Shown one piece after another: positions 1 through 8,993 of a stretch of DNA of 64,000 bases (position 1 is the first letter of the stretch; each line of letters opens with the position of its first letter). The DNA is from Lutibacter sp. (GTDB lineage: Bacteria > Bacteroidota > Bacteroidia > Flavobacteriales > Flavobacteriaceae). The stretch spans positions 1 through 64,000 of the forward strand of contig NZ_JAEINV010000015.1 of NCBI RefSeq assembly GCF_016342705.1, read 5' to 3'. A model generated the notes under the pieces. It searched no databases. It worked only from the letters and a program-made list of their open reading frames with translations, and was not told the origin of the DNA. The translations under genes and the position numbers were made by a program.

Positions 1-100
1 TCATTTCGCCTTTTTCTACTTGAGATACTACGGCTAATTTAAAGCCTAAATTATAATCTCTTTGGGTACGCTTCTTACGCGGTTTCTCTGAATAATACAT
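1..100 (-). CDS. IS3-type transposase OrfA, N-terminal fragment (cut by window edge)
   Basis: The reading frame begins MYYSEKPRKKRTQRDYNLGF and continues FKLAVVSQVEKGEM to the window edge, 33 codons in all. A basic start followed by a helix-turn-helix region (FKLAVVSQVEKGE) is the usual beginning of IS3-group OrfA, the DNA-binding half of the transposase. OrfA is normally followed by OrfB with a DDE domain made by frameshifting; that part is outside the window. The start is the only ATG and lies 40 bases inside the terminal repeat. Confidence 0.7.
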   Translation of the reverse strand, partial: MYYSEKPRKKRTQRDYNLGFKLAVVSQVEKGEM

Positions 101-140
101 AATAAGTTGATTTTGTGTCAACTTATTTTAGGACGGGACA
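1..140 (-). mobile_element. IS3-family insertion sequence, one end only
   Basis: The first 140 bases are the left end of an insertion sequence read on the minus strand. The outer end at 140 begins TGTCCCGTCCTAAAATAAG on the minus strand, with the TG dinucleotide typical of IS3-family terminal repeats, and an OrfA-like reading frame starts 40 bases inside it. The rest of the element lies outside the window, so the other terminal repeat and the target duplication cannot be checked. The element sits just beyond the terminator of the next gene and disrupts nothing visible. Confidence 0.75.
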
Positions 141-152
141 GTTTGGTTAATT

Positions 153-188
153 AAAAAGCCTTTTAGTTTTTAAGCTAAAAGGCTTTTT
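153..188 (-). terminator. Rho-independent terminator
   Basis: A 14-bp stem (AAAAAGCCTTTTAG paired with CTAAAAGGCTTTTT) with a short loop and A/T runs on both sides. It lies 29 bases past the stop of the minus-strand gene ending at 217 and could act in both directions. Confidence 0.85.
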
Positions 189-216
189 GTTTTTAAAAAA
201 TAATTCAACAATAATA

Positions 217-1395
217 TTATCCTCTTCTTCTTGAGTTTGTATCTGAACTACGTTCATTTGTAGTTGATCTACTAGTACTTTTTGTTGCTCTGCTTGAATC
301 TTTTGAACTTCTATCTGAAGTTTTGGATGTATTTGCATTTCTGTTTTCAACTTTCACAGATTTTTCTGGAGCTCGTTTTGTAATAGTTGTAGATCTTTCA
401 TTTGAATTTCTATTTACACTAGTTTCTCTTTCTCTAGAAACATTTCTGTCAATTTCATTTCTGTTTGTATTTATTGAACGATTAACATTTGTGCTTCTGC
501 CAGCATCATTTCTATTCGTATTTACAGAACGATCTACAGTGGTGTTTCTTTGTGTTGTTGTATTTCTACCTGAATTATTATTTCCATAATTTATAGATCT
601 GTTGGTCGTATTTCCTCTTTGAATACTGTTATTTGAATTACTTTCAGTTCTTCTGTTAGTGCTTGTAACTCTAGAATTACTTCTGTCATCATTTCTTTTT
701 GGAACGTTATTAGTTGTAACTCTAGAATGTGAACTATTATTTCCGCCTCTTTGGCTATAATTTCTATAATTTTTATTATAGTATGTGTTTTTAGAATGAT
801 CACTGTAATACGCGTAACGAGTTGGTTTGTAGTGATCTCTATAAGGTTTGTAGCTTACTATTCTAAAATCGAATAAAGGTCTCACAAAATAATTATGGTA
901 TGGATGATAATTATAATTACGGTTGTAACTATTTATATATCCTGAACAATGAGAATAATATCCTCGGCTGTTGTAATACACGTGCAATCCACCTAAACTA
1001 ATTAATCTACCACGATTGTAATTAATTCTAATATTTCCAACTCTAGAAACTCTTCCATAATAATCATAATCTATATAAATATCTTCAACTTGAATTATTG
1101 CTCCAAAATTGTCGTATTGTACATAAGCATCATAGTTATAACCAGAGTTAAAAGTAATGTCCATTCCGTTTCCGTGATACCCAACGTGAAGTCCGTTTCT
1201 CGGATTGATATAAAAATCAAATTCTCCATTTTGAAAAACAGCAAAAGTAACGCCTCTTTCTACAAAAGTGAATGAATTGTCATATTCATTATAATCTGGA
1301 TATACATATGAAGAACTTTCAGTATTATTTGTTGAAGCAATTGCTCCAAAGCTAACTAATACAAATGTTGCGAATAAAAATAATGTGTTTTTCAT
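217..1395 (-). CDS. Tyr/Asn-rich secreted protein with basic low-complexity tail
   Basis: 392 residues with an N-terminal signal peptide (MKNTLFLFATFVLVSFGAIA). Residues 30-200 are rich in Tyr, Asn and Gly and contain repeated short strand-like phrases such as YDNFGAIIQVEDI and DYDYYGRVSRVGNI. From about residue 215 to the end the chain is almost only Arg, Asn, Ser, Thr and Lys, strongly basic and probably disordered. I recognise the front half as a family common in Flavobacteriaceae without an assigned role. Export to the periplasm or surface is inferred from the signal peptide. No catalytic motif is visible. It has its own terminator and no co-directional close neighbour. Confidence 0.8.
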   Translation of the reverse strand: MKNTLFLFATFVLVSFGAIASTNNTESSSYVYPDYNEYDNSFTFVERGVTFAVFQNGEFDFYINPRNGLHVGYHGNGMDITFNSGYNYDAYVQYDNFGAIIQVEDIYIDYDYYGRVSRVGNIRINYNRGRLISLGGLHVYYNSRGYYSHCSGYINSYNRNYNYHPYHNYFVRPLFDFRIVSYKPYRDHYKPTRYAYYSDHSKNTYYNKNYRNYSQRGGNNSSHSRVTTNNVPKRNDDRSNSRVTSTNRRTESNSNNSIQRGNTTNRSINYGNNNSGRNTTTQRNTTVDRSVNTNRNDAGRSTNVNRSINTNRNEIDRNVSRERETSVNRNSNERSTTITKRAPEKSVKVENRNANTSKTSDRSSKDSSRATKSTSRSTTNERSSDTNSRRRG

Positions 1396-1471
1396 AATAA
1401 AAAATTTAAAGGGTTCATACTATATACTAATGATTAGCATTACGCTTTAGATTATACAAACAGCGTGCCAA

Positions 1472-1507
1472 AAAAAAATACGCCCAATATTGTGGACGTA
1501 TTTTTTT
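1472..1507 (-). terminator. Rho-independent terminator
   Basis: AAAAAAATACG pairs with CGTATTTTTTT around an imperfect inner stem. It lies just after the stop of the minus-strand peroxidase gene that ends at 1536. Confidence 0.75.
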
Positions 1508-1535
1508 AAAATTTAAGACTATAATGTATTGATTG

Positions 1536-2552
1536 TTAGATGTTTTTAGGTAGCTCTCCTGTTAGAGAATTTAAAAAAGCAATTAAGGAATTTAAATCTT
1601 TTTCAGAAAGATCTTTATTTAATTGAACCTTAGCCATTATACTAACAGCTTCTTTTAAATTGTTTACACTTCCGTCATGAAAATACGGATATGTTTTCTC
1701 AATATTTCTTAATGATGGAGCTTTAAAAACATATTTATCACCGTCTTTTTTACTAACAACAAATTTTCCTTCATCAATTTTTGTGCTTTTAGTATATTTC
1801 CAATAATCATCATACACTCCAAATTTTTGATAGATATTTCCACCTAAAACATTTCCTGAATGACAAGCAATACAACCTGTACTTATAAATAGTTGCATAC
1901 CATCTTTTTCAATAGTTGATAAAGCGTTTAAATCACCTGCAATAAAATCATCAAATCTAGATGGTGTTATTAGTTTTCTTTCAAATGCTCCAATGGCATT
2001 TTGAATATTTTTGTAATTAATAGGATTTTTCTCATCTGGGAAAACTTTTGAAAATATAGTGTTGTATTCTTCAATTTTAGACAATCTTTCTACAACAATT
2101 TTTTCACTTGGCATTGCCATTTCAACTGGATTTAAGATAGGTCCACCTGCTTGTGCTTCAACATCAGGCTCTCTGCCGTCCCAAAATTGAGACATATGCA
2201 ACGCGGCATTAAATACTGTTGGCGAATTTCTTGTTCCAAAACCACCATTATTTCCTGGAGAAGTACTTAAATTATCAACTCCATAGGTTTCTAAATTGTG
2301 GCAAGTATTGCAACTCTGCGTATTGTCTTTAGACAATCTATTATCAAAATAAAGTTTTTTACCTAACAAAACTTTATCTGCTGTTATAGGGTTATTTGGG
2401 TTGTCAGCAACTAAAGGCAATTTGCCAAATATTGATGAAGCAGTTTTTTGTAAAGCTGCATATTCAGGGTTAGTCTCCATCTTTTTTTCTTTTTTTGTAT
2501 TTGTACAACTTATAAAGCTGACAATTACGACTAGTAATAGTAGATTTTTCAT
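1536..2552 (-). CDS. Di-haem cytochrome c peroxidase (MauG/CcpA family) lipoprotein
   Basis: 338 residues. A lipoprotein signal ends at Cys16 (FISC), placing the protein in the periplasm on a membrane anchor. Two haem c motifs are present, CNTCH at 81-85 and CIACH at 227-231, and the family landmarks FWDGREPD (123-130), NPVEM (141-145) and FHDGS (291-295) are intact. In this family the C-terminal haem passes electrons to the N-terminal haem, which reduces hydrogen peroxide; MauG-like members oxidise proteins instead, and sequence alone does not separate them. Length matches the family. It is divergent from priA and followed by its own terminator. Confidence 0.92.
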   Translation of the reverse strand: MKNLLLLVVIVSFISCTNTKKEKKMETNPEYAALQKTASSIFGKLPLVADNPNNPITADKVLLGKKLYFDNRLSKDNTQSCNTCHNLETYGVDNLSTSPGNNGGFGTRNSPTVFNAALHMSQFWDGREPDVEAQAGGPILNPVEMAMPSEKIVVERLSKIEEYNTIFSKVFPDEKNPINYKNIQNAIGAFERKLITPSRFDDFIAGDLNALSTIEKDGMQLFISTGCIACHSGNVLGGNIYQKFGVYDDYWKYTKSTKIDEGKFVVSKKDGDKYVFKAPSLRNIEKTYPYFHDGSVNNLKEAVSIMAKVQLNKDLSEKDLNSLIAFLNSLTGELPKNI

Positions 2553-2624
2553 TTTTTTATAATTATTTTATTATAAATTTAATCTTAATCTCTGAAAATA
2601 AAGCAACTTAGATTACAGTTTTTG

Positions 2625-2690
2625 GTAAAATTTAAATTGATTTGAATACTTTTACTTTTTGTTAAAATTTAATTGATTTGAACTACTTTA
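2625..2690. repeat. 30-bp imperfect tandem duplication over the priA start
   Basis: Positions 2625-2654 and 2661-2690 are near copies of one sequence (core TAAAATTTAAATTGATTTGA and TTAAAATTTAATTGATTTGA), with a period of about 36 bases. The second copy contains the TTG start codon of priA. Confidence 0.7.
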
Positions 2691-5122
2691 TAGATGTTAT
2701 TTTACCCATTCCGATTCAAAAACAATTTACTTATAAAATTACGGAAGCAGAAGCCGCATTTTTAAAGTCTGGAATGCGTGTTGCTGTAGAATTTGGTAAA
2801 TCTAAAATATATACGGCTTTAGCATATAAAATTCATACAGAACCTCCAGTTGGATATGAAGCCAAAGAAATTTTTCAAATATTAGATGAGCAACCAATAG
2901 CAAATGCTACTCAATTAAAACATTGGGAGTGGATTGCATCATATTACATGTGTTCTTTGGGTGAAGTTTTTAGAGCTGCATTGCCATCGGCTTTTTTGTT
3001 GGAAAGTGAAACTGTTATTCAGCAAATGGTTGGTTTTAATACTGAAGAAATTTTAAATGATGATGAATTTTTAATTTATGAAGCTTTACAACATCAATCG
3101 CAATTAACAATTAACCAAGTTGTTGATATATTGGGTAAAAAGGCTGTTTTTCCAGTTATTAAAGATTTAATTGAAAAAAATGTAATATTCGTTAAAGAGC
3201 AAATTTACGAACAATATAAGCCTAAATTAATAAAATACGTTCGCCTAAATACAATTTGGAATTCAAATGAAAAGCTTTCAGAATTATTAGAAACACTCAA
3301 TAGGGCTCAAAAACAACGCGATGTAATTTTAACGTATTTTCAACTTCAAACAACTAAAAAGCCTATAAAAGTTTCAGATCTTCAGGAGAAATCTAAAAGT
3401 ACAAATGCCGTTATAAAATCGTTGGTAGATAAAAATATTTTAGAATATTATTTTATTCAAACTGATAGAATAAATTTTAATGGAGATTCAAAAGAAATAA
3501 AAGTACTAACAACATTTCAAGAAGAAGCTTTTACAACTATTGAGAAATGTTTTGAAACCAAACAAGTAACCTTATTAAAAGGAATTACAAGTAGCGGAAA
3601 AACAGAGATTTACGCCAAATTAATAAAACAACAACTTGAACAAGGAAAGCAGGTATTGTATTTATTGCCAGAAATTGCCTTAACTACGCAATTAATTGAG
3701 CGTTTGCAAATATATTTTGGTGAATATTTATCCGTTTTTCATTCTAAATACTCCATGAATGAACGCGTTGAAGTTTGGAATAATGTATTGGAAAATAAAC
3801 AAAAAGCGCAATTACTTTTAGGGGCACGTTCATCATTGTTTTTACCATATTCTAATTTAGGTTTAATTATAGTGGATGAAGAACATGAGCCTTCCTTTAA
3901 GCAATATGATCCATCACCAAGATATCATGCTCGAGATGCTTCAATTGTTTTAGCAAACCAGCACAATGCAAAAGTATTATTAGGATCAGCAACACCAAGT
4001 ATTGAAACATTTTTTAATGCACAACAAGGAAAATATGGCTATGTTGAATTAAATAGACGTTTTGGAAATGTACTATTGCCTGAAATTGAATTGGTTGATG
4101 TAAAAGAAAAACATCGAAAAAAAAGAATGAAAGGTCATTTCTCTGATCGTTTATTAGAAATGATTTCAGATGCATTAAAAGAAAAAGAGCAGGTTATTTT
4201 ATTTCAAAATAGGAGAGGATTTGCGCCAGTTGTTGAGTGTCAAACGTGTGGTGTTTCTCCGCAATGTCCGCAATGCGATGTGAGTTTAACCTTCCATAGT
4301 TATAGAAAAGAATTGCGCTGTCATTATTGCGGTTATAGGCAAGCTATGTTGCATAATTGTGGTGCTTGTGGAAGTGAAAAATTAAATACAAAAGGTTTTG
4401 GTACTGAGCAAATTGAGTTAGAATTACAAGAGCTGTTCCCAAATGTAAATATTGGAAGAATGGATTTAGATACCACGCGAGGAAAATATGGTTATCAAAA
4501 AATATTAGGTCAATTTCAAGCGCAAGAAATAGATATTTTGGTGGGTACACAAATGCTTTCAAAAGGGTTGGATTTTACAAATGTTTCATTGGTTGGTATT
4601 ATGAATGCCGATACAATGTTAAATTTTCCTGATTTTAGAGCTCATGAGCGCAGCTTTCAATTAATGGTTCAAGTTTCGGGTAGAGCAGGGAGAGATCAAA
4701 AAAGAGGAAAAGTGGCTATTCAAACTTACAATCCATATCATAAAATATTACAACAGGTTTCAACCAATTCTTATGATGAAATGTTTAAGGAGCAATTAGA
4801 AGAACGTTGGCAATATCATTATCCACCTTTTTATAGGATTATTAAAATTACGTTGCGGCATAAAAATTTTAATAACGTTGAAGAAGGTGCTAATTGGTTG
4901 GGAAAATCTTTTTCTTCAAATTTAAAAGAACAGGTTTTAGGACCAACAACACCTGCAATTTCAAAAATTAGAAACTATTATATCCGTCAAATTATTATTA
5001 AAATTCCACCAAAGCAATCTATTGGAGGAACAAAAAATAAAATTAGTAGAATTATTAATGCTTTTCAGGCAGTAAAAGAATTTAGATCTATTAAGTTAAC
5101 TATTGATGTTGATAATTATTAG
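2678..5122 (+). CDS. priA: Primosomal protein N' (replication restart helicase PriA)
   Basis: 814 residues, usual length for PriA. It is a 3'-to-5' DNA helicase that loads the replicative helicase at stalled forks. The Walker A motif is GITSSGKT at 302-309, the Walker B/DEAH motif is DEEH at 400-403, and a zinc-binding region begins near residue 521 with CQTCG and three further Cys pairs (CPQC, CHYC, CGAC). The N-terminal IDVILPIPIQKQFTYKI is the 3'-end-binding domain. The start is TTG: no ATG fits, and the family begins with this FIDVILP phrase directly after Met. The start lies inside a short tandem duplication. Confidence 0.96.
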   Translation: MNYFIDVILPIPIQKQFTYKITEAEAAFLKSGMRVAVEFGKSKIYTALAYKIHTEPPVGYEAKEIFQILDEQPIANATQLKHWEWIASYYMCSLGEVFRAALPSAFLLESETVIQQMVGFNTEEILNDDEFLIYEALQHQSQLTINQVVDILGKKAVFPVIKDLIEKNVIFVKEQIYEQYKPKLIKYVRLNTIWNSNEKLSELLETLNRAQKQRDVILTYFQLQTTKKPIKVSDLQEKSKSTNAVIKSLVDKNILEYYFIQTDRINFNGDSKEIKVLTTFQEEAFTTIEKCFETKQVTLLKGITSSGKTEIYAKLIKQQLEQGKQVLYLLPEIALTTQLIERLQIYFGEYLSVFHSKYSMNERVEVWNNVLENKQKAQLLLGARSSLFLPYSNLGLIIVDEEHEPSFKQYDPSPRYHARDASIVLANQHNAKVLLGSATPSIETFFNAQQGKYGYVELNRRFGNVLLPEIELVDVKEKHRKKRMKGHFSDRLLEMISDALKEKEQVILFQNRRGFAPVVECQTCGVSPQCPQCDVSLTFHSYRKELRCHYCGYRQAMLHNCGACGSEKLNTKGFGTEQIELELQELFPNVNIGRMDLDTTRGKYGYQKILGQFQAQEIDILVGTQMLSKGLDFTNVSLVGIMNADTMLNFPDFRAHERSFQLMVQVSGRAGRDQKRGKVAIQTYNPYHKILQQVSTNSYDEMFKEQLEERWQYHYPPFYRIIKITLRHKNFNNVEEGANWLGKSFSSNLKEQVLGPTTPAISKIRNYYIRQIIIKIPPKQSIGGTKNKISRIINAFQAVKEFRSIKLTIDVDNY

Positions 5123-5254
5123 CTGTGGGGAATGCAAATTTCATCACTTTTATTGTATTAATAGCTATTTCCATATTAATATCCAGTACATTTATTGGTG
5201 ACTTAATATTTTTTTTGGGTCATACTGATGTTTAAAATTCAGGAACAATAAATA

Positions 5255-5908
5255 ATGGTTGAAATAACTAAAAATTTGCAAGAAAATTTTCTTGAAAAAT
5301 TACTTATTGGAAATAGATAGGAATGTTCATTAATAGTGCAATCATTATTAAAAAAGGATGTTTCAATTAAAATTATTTATGAAGATTTATTAAAGGTATC
5401 GCTATACGAAGTTGGTAAACTTTGGGAATACAATAAAATAAGTGTTGCATCTGAACATTTGGCCTCTGCAATTGTTGAAGCAATTTTAAATGATAATTAT
5501 TTAAACATTATTTCTGAAAAAAGGGTCAATAAAAACGTATTACTTTCTTGTGTTGAAAAAGAATTCCATCAAATTGGTGTTAAAATGATTGGTGATATTT
5601 TTGAAATGAATGGTTGGACATCTTACTTTTTAGGGTCTAATACACCTACAAAAGATGTTTTATTATTTTCAAAAACTATTCCTATTGATATTATAGCAAT
5701 TTCACTAAGTATTTATTCTCATTTACCAGAACTTACAAAATTAATTGAGAAATTTAGATTAGAGTTTCCTGAAACTCCTATTTTAGTTGGTGGTCAGGCT
5801 TTTAGGCATGGTGGAGAAAAAACGCTTTTAAAGTATTACAAGGTAATTTATAAACCAGATATAGCTAGCACCGAATTATTTATAAATAAAATAAACACTT
5901 ATGAATAA
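5255..5908 (+). pseudogene. B12-binding protein with CarH-like Wx9EH motif, interrupted by an amber codon
   Basis: Read from ATG 5255, the frame gives a normal B12-binding helical domain start (MVEITKNLQENFLEKLLIGN), hits TAG at 5318-5320, and continues in the same frame to 5908. The uninterrupted part could start at GTG 5336 (190 residues) but then lacks the first helix. In that numbering W30 and E40-H41 form the Wx9EH signature of adenosylcobalamin photoreceptors, H78 in EFHQIG is the cobalt-ligand position (E replaces the usual D), S123 and GG152-153 complete the Rossmann-type B12 pocket. There is no DNA-binding domain. It overlaps the next gene by 8 bases, so these genes were co-transcribed. 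It may be a recent pseudogene, a shortened protein, or a sequencing error. Confidence 0.75.
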
Positions 5909-6356
5909 AGCATATTTATTACAAACTTGCGGAGAATTGAAAAGGTTTTCTGATAAGGCATCTGAAGAATATTTCATAAAATCTGAAGTATTATTATCTG
6001 AAATGAACACCATTATGTTAAAAAGAGGTGACATTAAGGATTTAGTGGGTGAAGAAAATTTATTAATGATGCAAGATAATCACTCCAATCATATCAGATT
6101 TATAGCATCTATATTAAAAGAATTCAATCCGGAAGTATTAGTAGAAACAATACTTTGGGTATTTAGAGCGTATAGAAGCCACGGTTTTTCAACCAATTAC
6201 TGGGCAGCTCAATTAAATACGTGGATTGAGGTGCTTAAAAATCAGCTATCTGCTGAGTCGTATCTAGAAATAAATCCGCTATATAATTGGATGCAAATTA
6301 ATATTCCTATTTTTGTGAAATTATCAGATGATAATTTAGAAATTCCAAACAATTAA
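5901..6356 (+). CDS. Unrecognised all-helical protein in B12/kinase operon
   Basis: 151 residues, no signal peptide, no membrane segment, predicted by eye to be helical throughout. I do not recognise the family. Aromatic-rich stretches stand out: WVFRAYRSHGFSTNYWAAQL (about 94-113) and YNWMQINIPIFVKL (about 128-141). One Cys and several His residues could bind a cofactor, but no known motif is present. It overlaps the B12-binding gene by 8 bases and ends 7 bases before the kinase. An adaptor or second sensor linking the B12 protein to the kinase is inference from position only. Unlike both neighbours, its frame is intact. Confidence 0.8.
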   Translation: MNKAYLLQTCGELKRFSDKASEEYFIKSEVLLSEMNTIMLKRGDIKDLVGEENLLMMQDNHSNHIRFIASILKEFNPEVLVETILWVFRAYRSHGFSTNYWAAQLNTWIEVLKNQLSAESYLEINPLYNWMQINIPIFVKLSDDNLEIPNN

Positions 6357-6363
6357 ATTATTG

Positions 6364-7527
<1,164 letters not shown>

Positions 7528-7580
7528 TAATAGAATAAAAAGTGTGTGTTTTTAAATATAAAATATATTTTACCTAAACA

Positions 7581-7611
7581 TTTGCTGAATAGTTATAAAA
7601 TTGTACATTTG
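7581..7611 (+). promoter_or_regulatory. Primary-sigma promoter of rpsF operon
   Basis: TTTG at 7581-7584, 19 bases, then TACATTTG at 7604-7611. This matches the Bacteroidetes consensus TTTG-N19-TAnnTTTG. It predicts a leader of roughly 25-30 bases. Confidence 0.85.
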
Positions 7612-7644
7612 CACCCTTAAAAGTAAAACTTAAAATTATTAATT

Positions 7645-7995
7645 ATGAATCATTACGAAACTGTTTTCATTTTGAATCCCGTTTTATCTGATGTTCAGGT
7701 AAAGGAAACAGTAAAGAAGTTTGAGGACTATCTTGTTTCTAAAGGTGCCGAAATGATATCAAAAGAAGATTGGGGGCTAAAAAAATTAGCTTACACAATC
7801 CAACACAAAAAGAGTGGATTTTATCACTTATTTGAATACAAAGTTGCTGGAGAAGTAATTGCTCCATTTGAACTTGAATTCAGAAGAGATGATAGCATTA
7901 TGCGTTATTTAACCGTTGCGTTAGATAAACATGCTGTTGCTTGGGCTGAAAAGAGAAGACAAAGAAATAGTAACGCGAAAGCAACTAAAAAATAA
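7645..7995 (+). CDS. rpsF: 30S ribosomal protein S6
   Basis: 116 residues beginning [20 protein letters not shown], the standard S6 start, and ending in a basic tail ([13 protein letters not shown]). S6 binds the central domain of 16S rRNA as a pair with S18, which is encoded 5 bases downstream. It is the first gene of the rpsF-rpsR-rplI operon, behind a strong promoter. Confidence 0.98.
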   Translation: MNHYETVFILNPVLSDVQVKETVKKFEDYLVSKGAEMISKEDWGLKKLAYTIQHKKSGFYHLFEYKVAGEVIAPFELEFRRDDSIMRYLTVALDKHAVAWAEKRRQRNSNAKATKK

Positions 7996-8000
7996 GAGAT

Positions 8001-8294
8001 ATGTCTATAGAACAACAAGCAAAAGGAGGTAAAACGGGTGATGTTCGTTACCTAACTCCATTAGATATTGATACTAAAGAAGTAAAAAAATACTGTCGTT
8101 TCAAAAAGAACGGTATCAAATATATTGATTATAAAGATGCTGATTTCTTATTGTATTTAGTAAATGAACAAGGTAAAATTTTACCTCGTCGTTTAACTGG
8201 AACTTCATTAAAATATCAACGTAAAGTTTCTGTTGCAATAAAAAGAGCACGTCACTTAGCTTTAATGCCATATGTTGGTGATTTATTAAAATAA
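8001..8294 (+). CDS. rpsR: 30S ribosomal protein S18
   Basis: 97 residues with the S18 core [19 protein letters not shown] and the basic C-terminus [19 protein letters not shown]. It forms the S6-S18 heterodimer on 16S rRNA. The slightly long N-terminus, with a Gly/Lys segment, is normal for Bacteroidetes. It is the middle gene of the three-gene operon. Confidence 0.98.
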   Translation: MSIEQQAKGGKTGDVRYLTPLDIDTKEVKKYCRFKKNGIKYIDYKDADFLLYLVNEQGKILPRRLTGTSLKYQRKVSVAIKRARHLALMPYVGDLLK

Positions 8295-8307
8295 AAGAAG
8301 AAGGATT

Positions 8308-8760
8308 ATGGAAATTATATTAAAACAAGACGTTGAAAACTTAGGTTTTATTGACGATATTGTAACCGTAAAAAACGGTTACGGACGTAACTTCTTAATT
8401 CCTCAGGGATTAGCAGTTTTAGCAACTACATCAGCAAAAAAAGTATTAGCTGAAACTTTAAAGCAACGTGCATTTAAAGAAGAAAAGTTAATAAAAGATG
8501 CTACTGTAATTGCAGACGCTTTAAAAGAATTAGAGATTAAAATTTCTGCAAAAACTGCAGATAATTCTAAGTTATTTGGTTCTGTGAACAACGCAGATGT
8601 TGCAGAGGCTATAGCTGCTGCAGGTCAGGTAGTTGATAAAAAATTCATTAAAGTTGAAGGTGGTACTATTAAAAGAATTGGTAAATACAATGCTACTATT
8701 AGATTGCATAGAGCAGTTGTAGTTGAATTACCAATTGATATTATTGCTGAAGCCAATTAA
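8308..8760 (+). CDS. rplI: 50S ribosomal protein L9
   Basis: 150 residues. The N-terminal domain MEIILKQDVENLGFIDDIV followed by NGYGRNFLIPQGLA is the L9 signature that binds 23S rRNA. A long helix joins it to the C-terminal domain, which ends in an Asp/Ile-rich strand. It is the last gene of the operon, 13 bases after rpsR and followed by a terminator. Confidence 0.98.
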   Translation: MEIILKQDVENLGFIDDIVTVKNGYGRNFLIPQGLAVLATTSAKKVLAETLKQRAFKEEKLIKDATVIADALKELEIKISAKTADNSKLFGSVNNADVAEAIAAAGQVVDKKFIKVEGGTIKRIGKYNATIRLHRAVVVELPIDIIAEAN

Positions 8761-8786
8761 AAGTATATAACTTTTTATAGTTATTA

Positions 8787-8815
8787 AAACCCACTAATTT
8801 TAGTGGGTTTTTTTT
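8787..8815 (+). terminator. Rho-independent terminator of rpsF operon
   Basis: AAACCCACTA pairs with TAGTGGGTTT around a 4-base loop and is followed by an unbroken T run. Confidence 0.92.
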
Positions 8816-8993
8816 GTTTTAATATTTTGATTATTTGAAATGTAAAATTCAATTATACAGTGATTTACTCATTGTTTTTTAAAGAAGTAATTAACATAAG
8901 AAAGTTAATAAAGATATTTTTCAATTATTATATGGCTTTTCTTTTTGATTATTTTTGTCTGAAAATCAAACAATAAATTAAACATTAAGACGT

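Noticed and set aside
323-589. 88-codon plus-strand frame opposite the Tyr/Asn-rich protein
   Set aside because: It is the complement of the Arg/Ser/Asn/Thr low-complexity codons, which gives a hydrophobic Leu/Phe/Val frame automatically.
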